From contig OX419337.1 in assembly GCA_948470475.1 (NCBI GenBank), positions 38,965,005-39,029,004 on the forward strand: a DNA stretch of 64,000 nucleotides, given 5' to 3'. The notes beneath the pieces were generated by a model. The model worked only from the letters and a program-made list of their open reading frames with translations. It had not been told where the DNA came from and did not search any database. The position numbers were made by a program, and so were the translations under genes. This stretch comes from Galaxea fascicularis (Eukaryota > Cnidaria > Anthozoa > Scleractinia > Euphylliidae). Each line of letters begins with the position of its first letter. Position 1 is the first letter of the stretch. Below, piece by piece: positions 14,845 to 22,791 of this stretch.

Positions 14845-15360
14845 ACTTGGTCCGTTAAAGAAAGTCGAAGTACAAGTTCTCCTTTCGGATCCTTCCCCAT
14901 GTCGACCAGCTCGATTTCTTTTCCAAGCTTCCGCTCGCCCCAAATTTCTGGCTTGAAAGCCTGGCTAAGCCAGTAGACAATTGTTTACTCATGATCGTTC
15001 AAGCGTACCCGTTCTGACCGCTAGGTTGCTATGGTTGTTCCATCTTCCCAAAAGATCAAACCCAGTCAGAAAGTACCTCACAAAGTTTACCAGGTACCGT
15101 TGAAACCTGACTTCGTTGACATAGCTGTAAAGCGTGAAATGGAGGGAGAGTGGGTGTCGGCGATGACTGAAAACATTGAAATACAGACTGGCATTTGTGA
15201 AGGTCTTTTAAACAGTACAGAGATCCTGGAGGAGATAAAAGGTTTTGACCTGATAGTGTATGATGCTCCGATAACGGTATGTGCTCAACTGGTTGGAGAG
15301 CTTCTTGATATTCCAAGAGTAGAGATCTTAATTATTTCACCACCATTCCTTGGTCTCACC

Positions 15361-15366
15361 CATATG
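15361..15366. repeat. Left target-site duplication CATATG of the Polinton
   Basis: CATATG lies between the UGT codons ...LTH and the element end AGTAGTA. The same hexamer stands at 34176-34181 before the rest of the UGT exon. Six bases is the known Polinton duplication length. Confidence 0.9.
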
Positions 15367-15420
15367 AGTAGTAGTATGCGTTAACGTACGGCAAGCAATG
15401 AAATCAGTAGGGAAAAAAAA

Positions 15421-15572
15421 AGACTGCGTTGGCCGCTACGTTCAATTCGATACGAATTTCCCAATACGGCCATTTTGAACGTACCAGCCGCCCTAGCGCG
15501 ACATTTTGGTCATGTGACCTCTGACGTCACACAAAGAAAAAAGAGACTGTGTGGGGCCGCTACGTTCATTAT
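15421..15572. repeat. Subterminal direct repeat pair, left end
   Basis: Two copies of a motif of about 28 bp are seen: AGACTGCGTTGGCCGCTACGTTCAATTC at 15421 and GAGACTGTGTGGGGCCGCTACGTTCATT at about 15543. A TGACGTCA-type sequence lies between them (near 15520). Position suggests binding sites for a terminal protein, the integrase or a host factor; this is inference. Confidence 0.5.
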
Positions 15573-15766
15573 GCATAAATTAAAAAAATTAGCATATATG
15601 CAAATGAGGCAAGACACATGAATAAAATGGCAAACGGTTTTTAATGACAGCAGCTCCTTGATTATTTTTTTTCACGAAAAAAGAAAGTGGCGGAAAAAAC
15701 AAGGACGACAGCAGGAACAAAAAAACCGCCACGGTTCACAACAAATGACAAAGAAAAATCAAATAG

Positions 15767-16000
15767 TTAACGTCTGCGCCTCCTTCGCCTCCTTCTGCCT
15801 CCGGTGTGTGGGTGGTGGGCCGCTTGCATGTTGGCCATGAAATTCACCAAATTGGGGATACTGGCTGTAGGGGGAACCAAGTCTCTCAGGGGTGGTGGAA
15901 AATGCTGGGTATGGTCCATCACGTTGCAGTACGGGAAGAGCATGCATACGATGAGGGACGATGAGGTGATGTGCGGCAACTTCCGTTTGGGGGTCATCAT
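15767..16000 (-). CDS. Small protein with Arg-rich C-terminus, left-arm copy
   Basis: A 77-residue frame in the left arm, identical to the right-arm copy at 33535-33768. It ends in a run of about nine arginines. A polypyrimidine-CAG splice-acceptor-like sequence directly precedes the ATG pair, so this may be the last exon of a spliced gene rather than a stand-alone gene. A second frame through the same DNA is open as well, so which frame is used is uncertain. A basic tail would suit a DNA-binding virion or nuclear protein. Confidence 0.35.
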   Translation of the reverse strand: MMTPKRKLPHITSSSLIVCMLFPYCNVMDHTQHFPPPLRDLVPPTASIPNLVNFMANMQAAHHPHTGGRRRRRRRRR

Positions 16001-16155
16001 CGGCTGCAGAGAAGAGGGGAAGGCGTCAATCCATTATCGTGGGCTGTGGAGAAGGGGGAGGAGGAGGTGAAACGCTTTGTCCACGGGGAAGGCTTCACAC
16101 AGAGTGGCTACGGCTAATCGCTGGGAAAAAGGAAAAAAGCTTGATTAGCACTTAC

Positions 16156-17140
16156 TGATGTTGGCATATGCAGAAGTGGTGTCCATGGTAGGAGTGTGTC
16201 AATGCAAAACCGGGAATCTGAAATAACATGTGCAGTTGCGATAAAATGGGCACCATGTGACCCCGAAGATTTTGAAAGCCAAGGTACCGTAAGTGAGATC
16301 TATCTGGAAAGAGAAAAAAAAAGACTTACGCGGCGGCGGCGGGGGGGCGTTTGGAATCATGCGAACGCATGCACTTTGGATGGTGTGCGGCCGAAACCGA
16401 AAGGACCGAAATGACGGCACGTACACTTGTATCGGTGCGGCCAAATGGAGTTTGGATAAATCCTACACGTCAATACGTGACCGGGGATCTGAAAAGAACC
16501 AGAGGAAAGACTTACTAATGCTGGCACATGCACGTTCGGTGGATACCGAAGATACCGAATTCACAAATCAATGCGTGCCCGGGGATCTGAAAAAACAGGA
16601 AAAAAAGACTCACGCATAGGCACGTCCATACGAACACATGCACGTGGTGTGGTGTTGGGGGAAGCGGCAAACGAGTGCGTGCCCGGGAATCTGAAAAAAA
16701 ACTTACTGGGTCAGACCCCACCATCCGTCGTCCGTGTAACACATGCACACGGTGTGTTCCCACGGATTGACGACGCACGTCAAAATGTGCCCGGGGATCT
16801 GAAAAAAGGAATGAAAGGACATGAAAGGACGTACGGTGGTGATGGTGGTTCGCACATGCATGCGACGTGTGTCCAAGGATCGACGATGCACGTTAGAATG
16901 TGCCCTGGAATCTGCAATGACGGGAAAAAAAACACTTACACTCATCAGCTGGTGCATGCGTTCGCATGGCAAATGATGCAGAGGTGGATCGTACCGCAGA
17001 GGGCGCACAACATGAGTCTGTGGGGATTTAACTGAAAAAAGAGAATACCTTTGGTACAATCGAATTAACCCCCATTTGTAAGTGAAGCCGTAGGCGCTGG
17101 GGCAGGTGCACTTGTGAACGTGACCCTCTAGGGTAGCGAT
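16156..17140 (-). other. Array of small exon-like Cys modules, left-arm copy (candidate mutually exclusive exons)
   Basis: This is the mirror copy of the array at 32395-33379. Modules in reading order on the minus strand are 17049-17140, 16940-17031, 16835-16911, 16707-16798, 16614-16690, 16516-16586, 16330-16488, 16218-16303 and 16156-16217. Each is preceded by an AG acceptor, usually behind a pyrimidine tract, and all except the eighth are followed by a GT donor. See the right-arm entry for the argument. The two copies appear identical. Confidence 0.5.
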
Positions 17141-18433
17141 CTGTCCGCGTTAAAACTAGAGATCTGAAAAAAGAAAAAACAAAGGAAAAGCAAACAAGCG
17201 AAAAAAAAGCGAAACGAGAAAACAAAGGGAATCGCTTCTCTCGGCTAGCAAAACATGTTATTTTCGCAACGGAGCCAATTTGGTCGAGCGAGCACACCGC
17301 TCTGAATTTTTTTTTTTGAAGAGCACACACATAAGATGGACATCGACTTACAACGAAAAAAAAAATAACAGAAGAAAATAATAATCACGATGGTTTAAGC
17401 TCGTTGTCGCCGGAGAAATCCATCATTGAACTACAAACGAAAACGTGAGCACTGCGAACGGTAAAACGGTACGTCAAAAGAAAGCTAACATAAATCTTCA
17501 ACTGTCGTTTGAGCGAGTCAGTTTTGAGAATTATTGCAAAGGAAAAAAAATATATATGGCAGAGCTCGGAGGCCTTTTCTTTTTTTTATCGAGGTTTAGC
17601 AAGTCGTGGTCATGAAAGCAAAGGATTTGAACCACTCAGCAATTTCTGCGTTTTCCTGGAAACATCCGCGAGAGCGGTCAGTGTTTTCTCGGAAAACGTA
17701 TCGGTCTTTGAATATGCTTTGTTCGCACCACCGACTCGTTTGAATCTTCTGGAAAAAAAAAACAAACAAACGAAAATAAGAATGGGGGTTGTTTCCTCGG
17801 ATGACCGAACGTAAGCTTTTAAAGGGAAAAAAAAAAATTGTGGCCGCCAACGCTTCCCGCATTGCGAGCGAGTGTTTTTGCAAAGAAACCAAAAAAAAAA
17901 AAAAAATGATATTAGCTTGAAAACCGCTTCAAACCCAGCCTATGCAACGCTTAGGTAAGAGTCATGGTGATTTTAAGGAAGGTTTTGGAGTTCGACAAAC
18001 GTTGGAACGAAGAAGAAGAAGAGAACTTACCTCGAGCTTGCGTTTCTTTTCGAAGGTCGTTTGACATGAGAAAATCGTTTGTAAAGATCCTCTTTCGATT
18101 GTACACAAAAAACAGAGCTTGCAGAAAGGTCTTGTCACGTTACCGGTGGATCAAATCGAGCTGTGAAAAGTCTTTTTTTTTTTACGCTGGGGATCAAATC
18201 AAGCTGTGACACCATCGTTTCACGCCGCAAAAAAACTAAATGCACCCCGCATCTCAAGTGCTTAAGTAATATTTCGATGGCGTGGATGTGACACAGTCGG
18301 ATGACTCCTTTTTGTGACCTTATTTGGTGTCTCGCACACGTGTGGTTGACGCAGTCGGTCGACTCCTTTGGCATCTCGCCCACGTGGGTGGCACAAAGGC
18401 TAGATTACGGAGAGATTACGGCTACAAATGGAA

Positions 18434-18459
18434 AATAGGCCTCTGAAAAAAGGCCTATT
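18434..18459 (-). other. Hairpin in the TIR (left copy)
   Basis: A perfect 9-bp inverted repeat, AATAGGCCT/AGGCCTATT, around an 8-base loop, at the outer edge of the 110-bp repeat array. The role is unknown; it could be an RNA hairpin or cruciform. Confidence 0.5.
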
Positions 18460-18510
18460 GTTGTTGCGTAGCGAGAATGCGTTTTCCAGTAGGGTCAGTG
18501 GTATCTGGTC

Positions 18511-19060
18511 AGTGGTATCCCACCCCAGCCAGGGGGTGATTTCGATACGTCAGGTAAGACGTCACGAAGGGTTCCCTCTCTGAGAAATAGGGGCCTGCGA
18601 GGTTATTTCCACTTGGAGTCAGTGGTATCCCACCTCCACCCAGGGGGTGGTTTCGATGCATCATGTAGGAGGTCACGACGTGTCCCCACCTGAGAAAGAG
18701 AAGCCCGCTAGGCTATTTCCACTTGGAGTCAGTGGTATCCCACCCCACCCAGGGGGGTGGTTTCGGTGCATCATGTAGGAGGTCACGACGTGTCTCCCTC
18801 TAAGAAATAGGGGCCTGCAAGGTTATTTCCACTTGGGGTCAGTGGTATCCCACCTCCACCCGGAGGGTGGTTTTGGTGCTTCATGTAGGAGGTCACAAAG
18901 TGTCCCCATCTGAGAAAGGGAAGCCCGCTGGGCTATTTCCACTTGGAGTCAGTGGTATCCCACCCCCACCCAGGGGGGTGGTTTCGATGCATCATGTAAG
19001 ACGTCACAAAGTGTCCCTCTCTAAAAAAAAAAAACAAGGGCCTGCAAGAACTCTTGGGCT
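18511..19060. repeat. Alternating 110-bp tandem repeat array (left copy)
   Basis: AGTGGTATCC recurs at 18511, 18621, 18731, 18841 and 18951, with a final partial copy at 19062, giving a 110-bp period. Units alternate between type A (GGGGCCTGCGAGG) and type B (AAGCCCGCTAGGC), so the true period is 220 bp. Each unit contains potential hairpins, such as CCACC...GGTGG and CCACT...AGTGG. There is no coding potential. Confidence 0.85.
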
Positions 19061-19175
19061 CAGTGGTATCCCGACCTATATGTGAATCACACGCATTGCA
19101 AATCGTTTTTTTAAAGAACCTTTTATTGTCAATTGCTTTTTTCAAAAAAGAACCACTGATGGTCAACTAGTGTTT

Positions 19176-19206
19176 AACCTGGTTTTGAAAAAAAGAAAAC
19201 CAGGTT
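19176..19206 (-). terminator. Hairpin after the PLA2-like gene (left copy)
   Basis: An 11-bp perfect stem (AACCTGGTTTT with AAAACCAGGTT) with a T-rich loop begins a few bases after the PLA2-like stop codon. A role in 3' end formation or mRNA stability is inferred only from position. Confidence 0.45.
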
Positions 19207-19211
19207 TTTTT

Positions 19212-19565
19212 TTAAACGTGCAACTTGACTTTGGTTTGCATGATTTTCTTGACGATCCTTTCCGTGAGGGTCCGCTTGCCCGGCAATCCCTCGATGGCCT
19301 TGATCATGCGACGATCGGCGGCGTGCTTGTCCCTCAAAGTCTTGGCCTTGTCGTAGTCGATGTCGTGTTGTTTGGCAATCTTGTCCAACCGGTTGATGCC
19401 CGGGTCCCCGCGTTTCAAACGTTTCTTCAAATGCGTGCCGGGGCCCATGTACTGATAGCCCGGCCAATGAAATTCCAGGCCCGTTTTGCCCAGCCATTTT
19501 TGCACGTCCACCCCGCGGCCGCCCTGAGAAGGAGGGGGCCTCCGGCATCGTCGCTTACTCTTCAT
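19212..19565 (-). CDS. Phospholipase A2-like protein, left-arm copy
   Basis: A 117-residue frame. It has the calcium-loop motif YMGPGT at residues 39-44 and the HD-x-x-Y motif (HDIDYD) at 67-72, spaced as in the secreted-PLA2-like domain of parvovirus VP1 unique regions; related domains occur in adintoviruses. The N- and C-termini are basic. In parvoviruses this domain alters membranes during entry; a virion role here is inference. The start overlaps the end of the 301-residue gene by 11 nt. The whole gene lies in the inverted repeat, so the element has two copies. Confidence 0.8.
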   Translation of the reverse strand: MKSKRRCRRPPPSQGGRGVDVQKWLGKTGLEFHWPGYQYMGPGTHLKKRLKRGDPGINRLDKIAKQHDIDYDKAKTLRDKHAADRRMIKAIEGLPGKRTLTERIVKKIMQTKVKLHV

Positions 19566-20460
19566 CGTAGTCCTCTTGATCGAGTCGGCGTCGCGTGCGC
19601 TTTCCTTGCTCCCAATCTTCCCACCCTGGTTGGGTTCTCAACCGTCTCACTGCCAAGGGTGTTTTCGACGTTTCCTCCATGGCCCGTCGCCTTTTATCCA
19701 TGGCCCTGGCGACAGCCCCCCATAAATCGTCCTCACCCCTTGGACGCTCGATCTGGGGCGTCTTTTTCAATCGGCGTTTACCCTGTTCGAGGTCCCAGGC
19801 ATCAAAGGGGGTCTTCCGTGTAGGCTCTTCCTCCTCCTCCATTTTCACTTTCACTTCCTGAGGGGGTGGGAAGGACCAGTCGTCTTCCTCTTCCTTTTTC
19901 ACTTCCACCCAAGGAGGGGGTGGGAAGGACCAGTCGTCTTCCTCTTCCTTTTTGACTTCCACCCAAGGAGGGGGTGGGAGGGGCCAGTCCTCTTCTTCTT
20001 CTTTTGCCTTTTTGAACAACCGTTTGGGTTTTCTTGGCACTCTGGGTTTCACGTCCGTCCCTATGGCTTTGCTCACCGTTGTCTTGGCAGGGGTCCTACC
20101 TGTAGGGGTTCCCCCCTCCGTTTTTTGGGCCACTCTCACCATGCGTCGCATCCATTTGTCGAACGCACTGCTCACCAAATCCGTTTCGGGGGCGTCGTCA
20201 TCGTCGGCTGTCCCCGCCGTGCCTGCTGCGGGAACGTCCAAGGTTCGCAGTTTTTTCGTGGCTCGATGCAGGGCGCGCGATACGGGCTTCAACTTCATGC
20301 GTTTGGCTGCAGGCGACAGGTGGGGATCCTTCAACAACCGTTCCTCTTTGGCCGCCAAGGTGGCCGCATGGGTCAGTAGATGGTTCTGCAACAAACCGGC
20401 CTTGTGTTTAGCCACCCAAGGGGCGAATTCGCGTTTGGGTACGATCAACATTTCTTCCAT
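19555..20460 (-). CDS. 301-residue charged protein with three tandem acidic/Pro-rich repeats
   Basis: The frame starts at ATG 20460 and ends just inside the PLA2-like gene. The N-terminal 110 residues are basic and helical. The middle carries three tandem units of about 18 residues of the form EEEDDWSFPPPPWVEVKK. The C-terminus is rich in Arg, Glu and Gln (WEDWEQGKRTRRR). No known family is recognised. Its position next to the PLA2-like gene and its basic/acidic layout suggest a minor virion or scaffold protein. The last 48 codons lie within the terminal repeat and so are duplicated, truncated, at the right arm. A TATAAGAG sequence near 20550-20560 may be its promoter. Confidence 0.7.
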   Translation of the reverse strand: MEEMLIVPKREFAPWVAKHKAGLLQNHLLTHAATLAAKEERLLKDPHLSPAAKRMKLKPVSRALHRATKKLRTLDVPAAGTAGTADDDDAPETDLVSSAFDKWMRRMVRVAQKTEGGTPTGRTPAKTTVSKAIGTDVKPRVPRKPKRLFKKAKEEEEDWPLPPPPWVEVKKEEEDDWSFPPPPWVEVKKEEEDDWSFPPPQEVKVKMEEEEEPTRKTPFDAWDLEQGKRRLKKTPQIERPRGEDDLWGAVARAMDKRRRAMEETSKTPLAVRRLRTQPGWEDWEQGKRTRRRLDQEDYDEE

Positions 20461-20493
20461 GACGAGACGGTGATGCGACCGGTCACGCGTGCT

Positions 20494-20679
20494 TCACCGA
20501 CAGGGGTCGCACAGTAGGCGTCGTCTGAGTTCACAACACTCACGTTGCCACCTCTTATAGGTTCTTGTCGGCCGGGCCTTCGAAGGCTCGACTGTCTTTT
20601 CTTCCTTGGCCGCTTGCAACAAGGCCACAAGAGCTCTCATCGTTGGAGACATCGACACACCGCTTGCAGTCCCCGCCAT
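20494..20679 (-). CDS. Possible out-of-frame continuation of the 105-residue small virion-type protein
   Basis: A 61-codon frame overlaps the end of the 20637-20954 frame and continues it leftward. It opens at the point where the upstream protein loses the Gly-rich, hydrophobic pattern expected in this protein class. It could be the rest of the same gene after a one-base frameshift, the product of programmed frameshifting, or an unused frame. The sequence alone cannot decide. Confidence 0.3.
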   Translation of the reverse strand: MAGTASGVSMSPTMRALVALLQAAKEEKTVEPSKARPTRTYKRWQRECCELRRRLLCDPCR

Positions 20680-20954
20680 AAGCCACTGCCCGTCTGTCGG
20701 AGCAAGAGAGCGCGTCGTCGGGTCACCGAATTTTTCCGCTTGGCTAACTCGCGCAAGACCTTTTTATGCCTTTTCAACCGGGCCACGACGTCCGGGGTGA
20801 CCCTGGCATGCCCTTTCAACGTGTTCAACACCAATTCGCTGATGGCATTGATCTGATCGGCGTTGGCGTGCCGTAGGAGGTCGTGACGGTATTGCCCGCG
20901 GGCATCTCGAAACAGACTTTCCAAAAACGGCCACTGACGTCTGAGACGTTTCAT
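20637..20954 (-). CDS. Small basic virion-type protein (105 residues), possibly frameshifted
   Basis: The start is taken at ATG 20954 because a TATAAAAG box lies about 40 bp upstream (20995-21002); the longer frame to 21107 starts before that box. The segment ADQINAISELVLNTLKG followed by LKRHKKVLRELAKRK and RRALLLRQTGSG resembles a small protein repeatedly seen next to capsid genes in cnidarian Polintons, where the end is Gly-rich and hydrophobic. Here that end is lost to an early stop, and a second frame continues (20494-20679). The exact function is unknown. Confidence 0.55.
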   Translation of the reverse strand: MKRLRRQWPFLESLFRDARGQYRHDLLRHANADQINAISELVLNTLKGHARVTPDVVARLKRHKKVLRELAKRKNSVTRRRALLLRQTGSGLWRGLQAVCRCLQR

Positions 20955-20994
20955 CTCGAGGGGAACCGTCTGCGTCGACCAGGGTCCACGTTGT

Positions 20995-21002
20995 CTTTTA
21001 TA
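20995..21002 (-). promoter_or_regulatory. TATA box (TATAAAAG) of the 105-residue gene
   Basis: Exact TATAAAAG on the minus strand, about 40 bp before the ATG at 20954. Confidence 0.6.
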
Positions 21003-21040
21003 CCCTCTTTTCTTGTGGCAACTTCCAGGGCTTTTTTTGG

Positions 21041-21343
21041 TCACATGAGGCAACAAGGGCTGGCTTTCTTGGCGATGAAACCTTGCGATCGAGCGTATTG
21101 GAGCCACGATTGTTTGCCCCCTCTTGCTTTGTGAGCCTGCCAGGCCGCTCTCATGCTGTCGTATTGCCGTTTGGCCTTCGTCATATCCGTGTTTTTGACG
21201 GCGCGAATCATGTTGCGCGTGACCTCATAGGCTTTTTTGGGATCCACCACCCACGGCATCTTGCCCCCTCGCTGAGTGGAGGGTCGTCTCCGCCGACGTG
21301 TCGAGGAGGTTTTCTTCTTCTTTGTCGTCGCACGTTTGGCCAT
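21041..21343 (-). CDS. Small basic protein, 100 residues, unknown
   Basis: The start is at ATG 21343, placed downstream of a GATAAAAG box (21375-21382); the longer frame to 21406 would begin upstream of it. The N-terminus is extremely basic (MAKRATTKKKK, then TRRRRRPS). It is followed by RGGK, which resembles an adenovirus-protease cleavage context, and a helical domain ending WLQYARSQGFIAKKA. This fits a DNA-condensing core protein, but I recognise no specific family. Confidence 0.6.
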   Translation of the reverse strand: MAKRATTKKKKTSSTRRRRRPSTQRGGKMPWVVDPKKAYEVTRNMIRAVKNTDMTKAKRQYDSMRAAWQAHKARGGKQSWLQYARSQGFIAKKASPCCLM

Positions 21344-21374
21344 GGTCTGAGGTTGCGAGGACAGCGTCCCTTCC

Positions 21375-21382
21375 CTTTTATC
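21375..21382 (-). promoter_or_regulatory. TATA-like box (GATAAAAG) containing the upstream stop codon
   Basis: It serves the 100-residue gene. The TAA within it (21378-21380) is the stop codon of the pX-like gene. Confidence 0.55.
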
Positions 21383-21659
21383 GCGTCCACGAAAAGGTGG
21401 AACCATCGGGATGACGCACCAACCCAGACCTCCGTCGTTTCATGGCAGCACGTTCAACACTGCTTGCATTGTACCGCTTTTTGGTGGCGGCCTCCAGAGC
21501 TTTTTTGGCACCGTACCCCGCGGCACCACTGACGGCTCCTACAGCAGCCGCTTTGCCCGCCGCAATGGCTGCAGGCAGGAGGGCTAAGAGAGGAAACAGG
21601 CCTCCCTGGTGACGTCGCCGTCGAGTCGTCCGTCGTCGCGACACTCTTTGCTTGGGCAT
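21378..21659 (-). CDS. pX/mu-like core protein (93 residues)
   Basis: The start is at ATG 21659, behind a CATAAAAAG box. An Arg-rich N-terminus (SRRRTTRRRRHQ) leads into GGLFPLLALLPAAIAA and an Ala/Gly-rich hydrophobic segment, then a basic tail. Basic residues, GG and a hydrophobic Ala/Gly stretch are the pattern of adenovirus pX (mu) and its adintovirus relatives, where the GG region is a protease cleavage site and the peptide condenses DNA. Immediate neighbours are the packaging ATPase and another basic protein, as expected for a virion-gene block. Confidence 0.7.
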   Translation of the reverse strand: MPKQRVSRRRTTRRRRHQGGLFPLLALLPAAIAAGKAAAVGAVSGAAGYGAKKALEAATKKRYNASSVERAAMKRRRSGLVRHPDGSTFSWTR

Positions 21660-21698
21660 GCTCGCTTGTTGAGTGACCTCTCGTAGACAGTGCGTTCC

Positions 21699-21707
21699 CT
21701 TTTTATG
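21699..21707 (-). promoter_or_regulatory. TATA-like box (CATAAAAAG) containing the ATPase stop codon
   Basis: About 40 bp upstream of the pX-like ATG. The TAA at 21703-21705 ends the ATPase gene. Confidence 0.55.
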
Positions 21708-22347
21708 TCGGACGGTGGGGCTTGGCAAAGGCACGGGTGTACCCTTCGTCCTCCAAGAGGTCCGAAAAGACCCGGTACGTATCGTCGGAGGCCGGATGCA
21801 GATCCAAGAAGACGTACCCAAAAGGTCGGGCCGTCACGGTGTCGTAGACGTCTAACACGTCGGGCCAATGTTTGGGAAAGGCTTGCCTGATGAGGTTGGT
21901 GAACCCCAACTGATCGCGAGGACTCTTGAAGGCCACGATGTAATGCGCATTACGCGAAATGGTCTTGGCGTACTTGCCAGGGGGAAACATGTCTTGACAG
22001 AGATACAGCACGGTGATGTTGCGATGGTGCGAGTCTTTGGTGAACAGATCCAACACGCGTTTGTCGTTGCCCCCTTCCTCCATCAGATCGTCGAGGACCA
22101 AGACCCCTCCTTTCGTGCGACCGAACCAACGTTGTAATTGATCGCTCTCGGGTATGCCTTTGTGCATGTGTACCCCCAGTCGAGCCAACGGGTGAAAGCC
22201 CTCTTGCCACACCCCGTAACAATAGTGGACGTTGGGCACCACGTCGCGAAAGTACCGGTGAGGGGCTTTCAAGAGTTTGGTGACAAATACCGTCTTGCCA
22301 CACCCCGAGGGTCCCACCACCAACAGGCTACTCGGTGTCCGAATCAT
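21703..22347 (-). CDS. Genome-packaging ATPase (FtsK/HerA, A32-like)
   Basis: A complete 214-residue protein. Walker A is GPSGCGKT (residues 12-19) right after a short hydrophobic strand. Walker B is GGVLVLDDLM, followed by a sensor-type segment (TVLYLCQDMFPPGK) and an Arg-containing stretch (SRNAHYIVAFKSPRD). This order and size are typical of the packaging ATPases of Polintons, adintoviruses and virophages, which pump DNA into the capsid. A TATAAAAA box lies 30 bp upstream, inside the 3' end of the preceding gene. The stop overlaps the next gene's TATA box. Confidence 0.92.
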   Translation of the reverse strand: MIRTPSSLLVVGPSGCGKTVFVTKLLKAPHRYFRDVVPNVHYCYGVWQEGFHPLARLGVHMHKGIPESDQLQRWFGRTKGGVLVLDDLMEEGGNDKRVLDLFTKDSHHRNITVLYLCQDMFPPGKYAKTISRNAHYIVAFKSPRDQLGFTNLIRQAFPKHWPDVLDVYDTVTARPFGYVFLDLHPASDDTYRVFSDLLEDEGYTRAFAKPHRPT

Positions 22348-22353
22348 CTTTGT

Positions 22354-22686
22354 TCAACTCCACAGCAAGGCGTCGATTTTTATACTGCCCGCTTTCAGAC
22401 GTTTGAGCATGGAATTCAACGTCAAACGCCCCGTGAGAGGCACCTTTTGCGTCTTCAAGGTCTTGGGGAGTTTCCGAAAGACCTCGGCCAACGTCACGGT
22501 GTCTTTGACCATCTTGATCTTTTTCTTTTTGCTCCGCACGCGTTTAGGTGGGTCAGGACCGTATTGTTCCTGCAACCGTTGCATCATACCCATCCACGTG
22601 GCTTGACTGGGTAAGGGAACCGCCGAGGTCAGTCGCGGAGGTACGAGCCCCGTCACAGGTTGCAAGTCGAGGCGTCGTTGGGCCAT
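22354..22686 (-). CDS. Unknown 110-residue protein
   Basis: The start is at ATG 22686, about 32 bp after a TATAAAAG box (22718-22725); the frame could extend to 22743 but that would precede the box. The protein has a Pro-rich N-terminus, a Lys-rich nuclear-signal-like segment (RVRSKKKKIKMVK) and a helical C-terminal half (LTLNSMLKRLKAGS). It lies between the protease and ATPase genes, so a virion or packaging role is plausible. No family is recognised. Confidence 0.55.
   Translation of the reverse strand: MAQRRLDLQPVTGLVPPRLTSAVPLPSQATWMGMMQRLQEQYGPDPPKRVRSKKKKIKMVKDTVTLAEVFRKLPKTLKTQKVPLTGRLTLNSMLKRLKAGSIKIDALLWS
22377..22384 (-). promoter_or_regulatory. TATA box (TATAAAAA) of the ATPase gene
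   Basis: About 30 bp upstream of the ATPase ATG and inside the coding sequence of the 110-residue gene. Confidence 0.55.
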
Positions 22687-22717
22687 ACTGATACGGTTAC
22701 CCAAAGAGTGCGCCCCC

Positions 22718-22725
22718 CTTTTATA
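22718..22725 (-). promoter_or_regulatory. TATA box (TATAAAAG) of the 110-residue gene
   Basis: It lies 32 bp upstream of the ATG at 22686 and supports that start over the longer frame. Confidence 0.6.
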
Positions 22726-22791
22726 TGGACAAAGGACAGTCACCGCTTTTTTTTTTTTAATGTTTTATTAAGAACGACCTCACTGTTGTTG

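Larger units (their letters stand above)
15367..19705. repeat. Left terminal inverted repeat of the Polinton (4,339 bp)
   Basis: It is the reverse complement of 29831-34175. From 15770 to 19705 the only difference I see is one base in a homopolymer near 17827-17837 (11 A versus 10). The outer 400 bp carries several substitutions and small indels. The inner boundary falls inside the coding region of the 301-residue protein. Confidence 0.92.

Noticed and set aside
14235..14900. 221-codon minus-strand frame in UGT-1 intron 1
   Set aside because: Spans two MITEs, composition follows the repeats, no recognisable domain.
18511..19060. CRISPR-like array
   Set aside because: Units are 110-bp contiguous tandem repeats with no unique spacers, in an animal element.
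19170..19823. 217-codon plus-strand frame in the left arm
   Set aside because: Antisense to the PLA2-like and 301-residue genes; GC-rich shadow frame.
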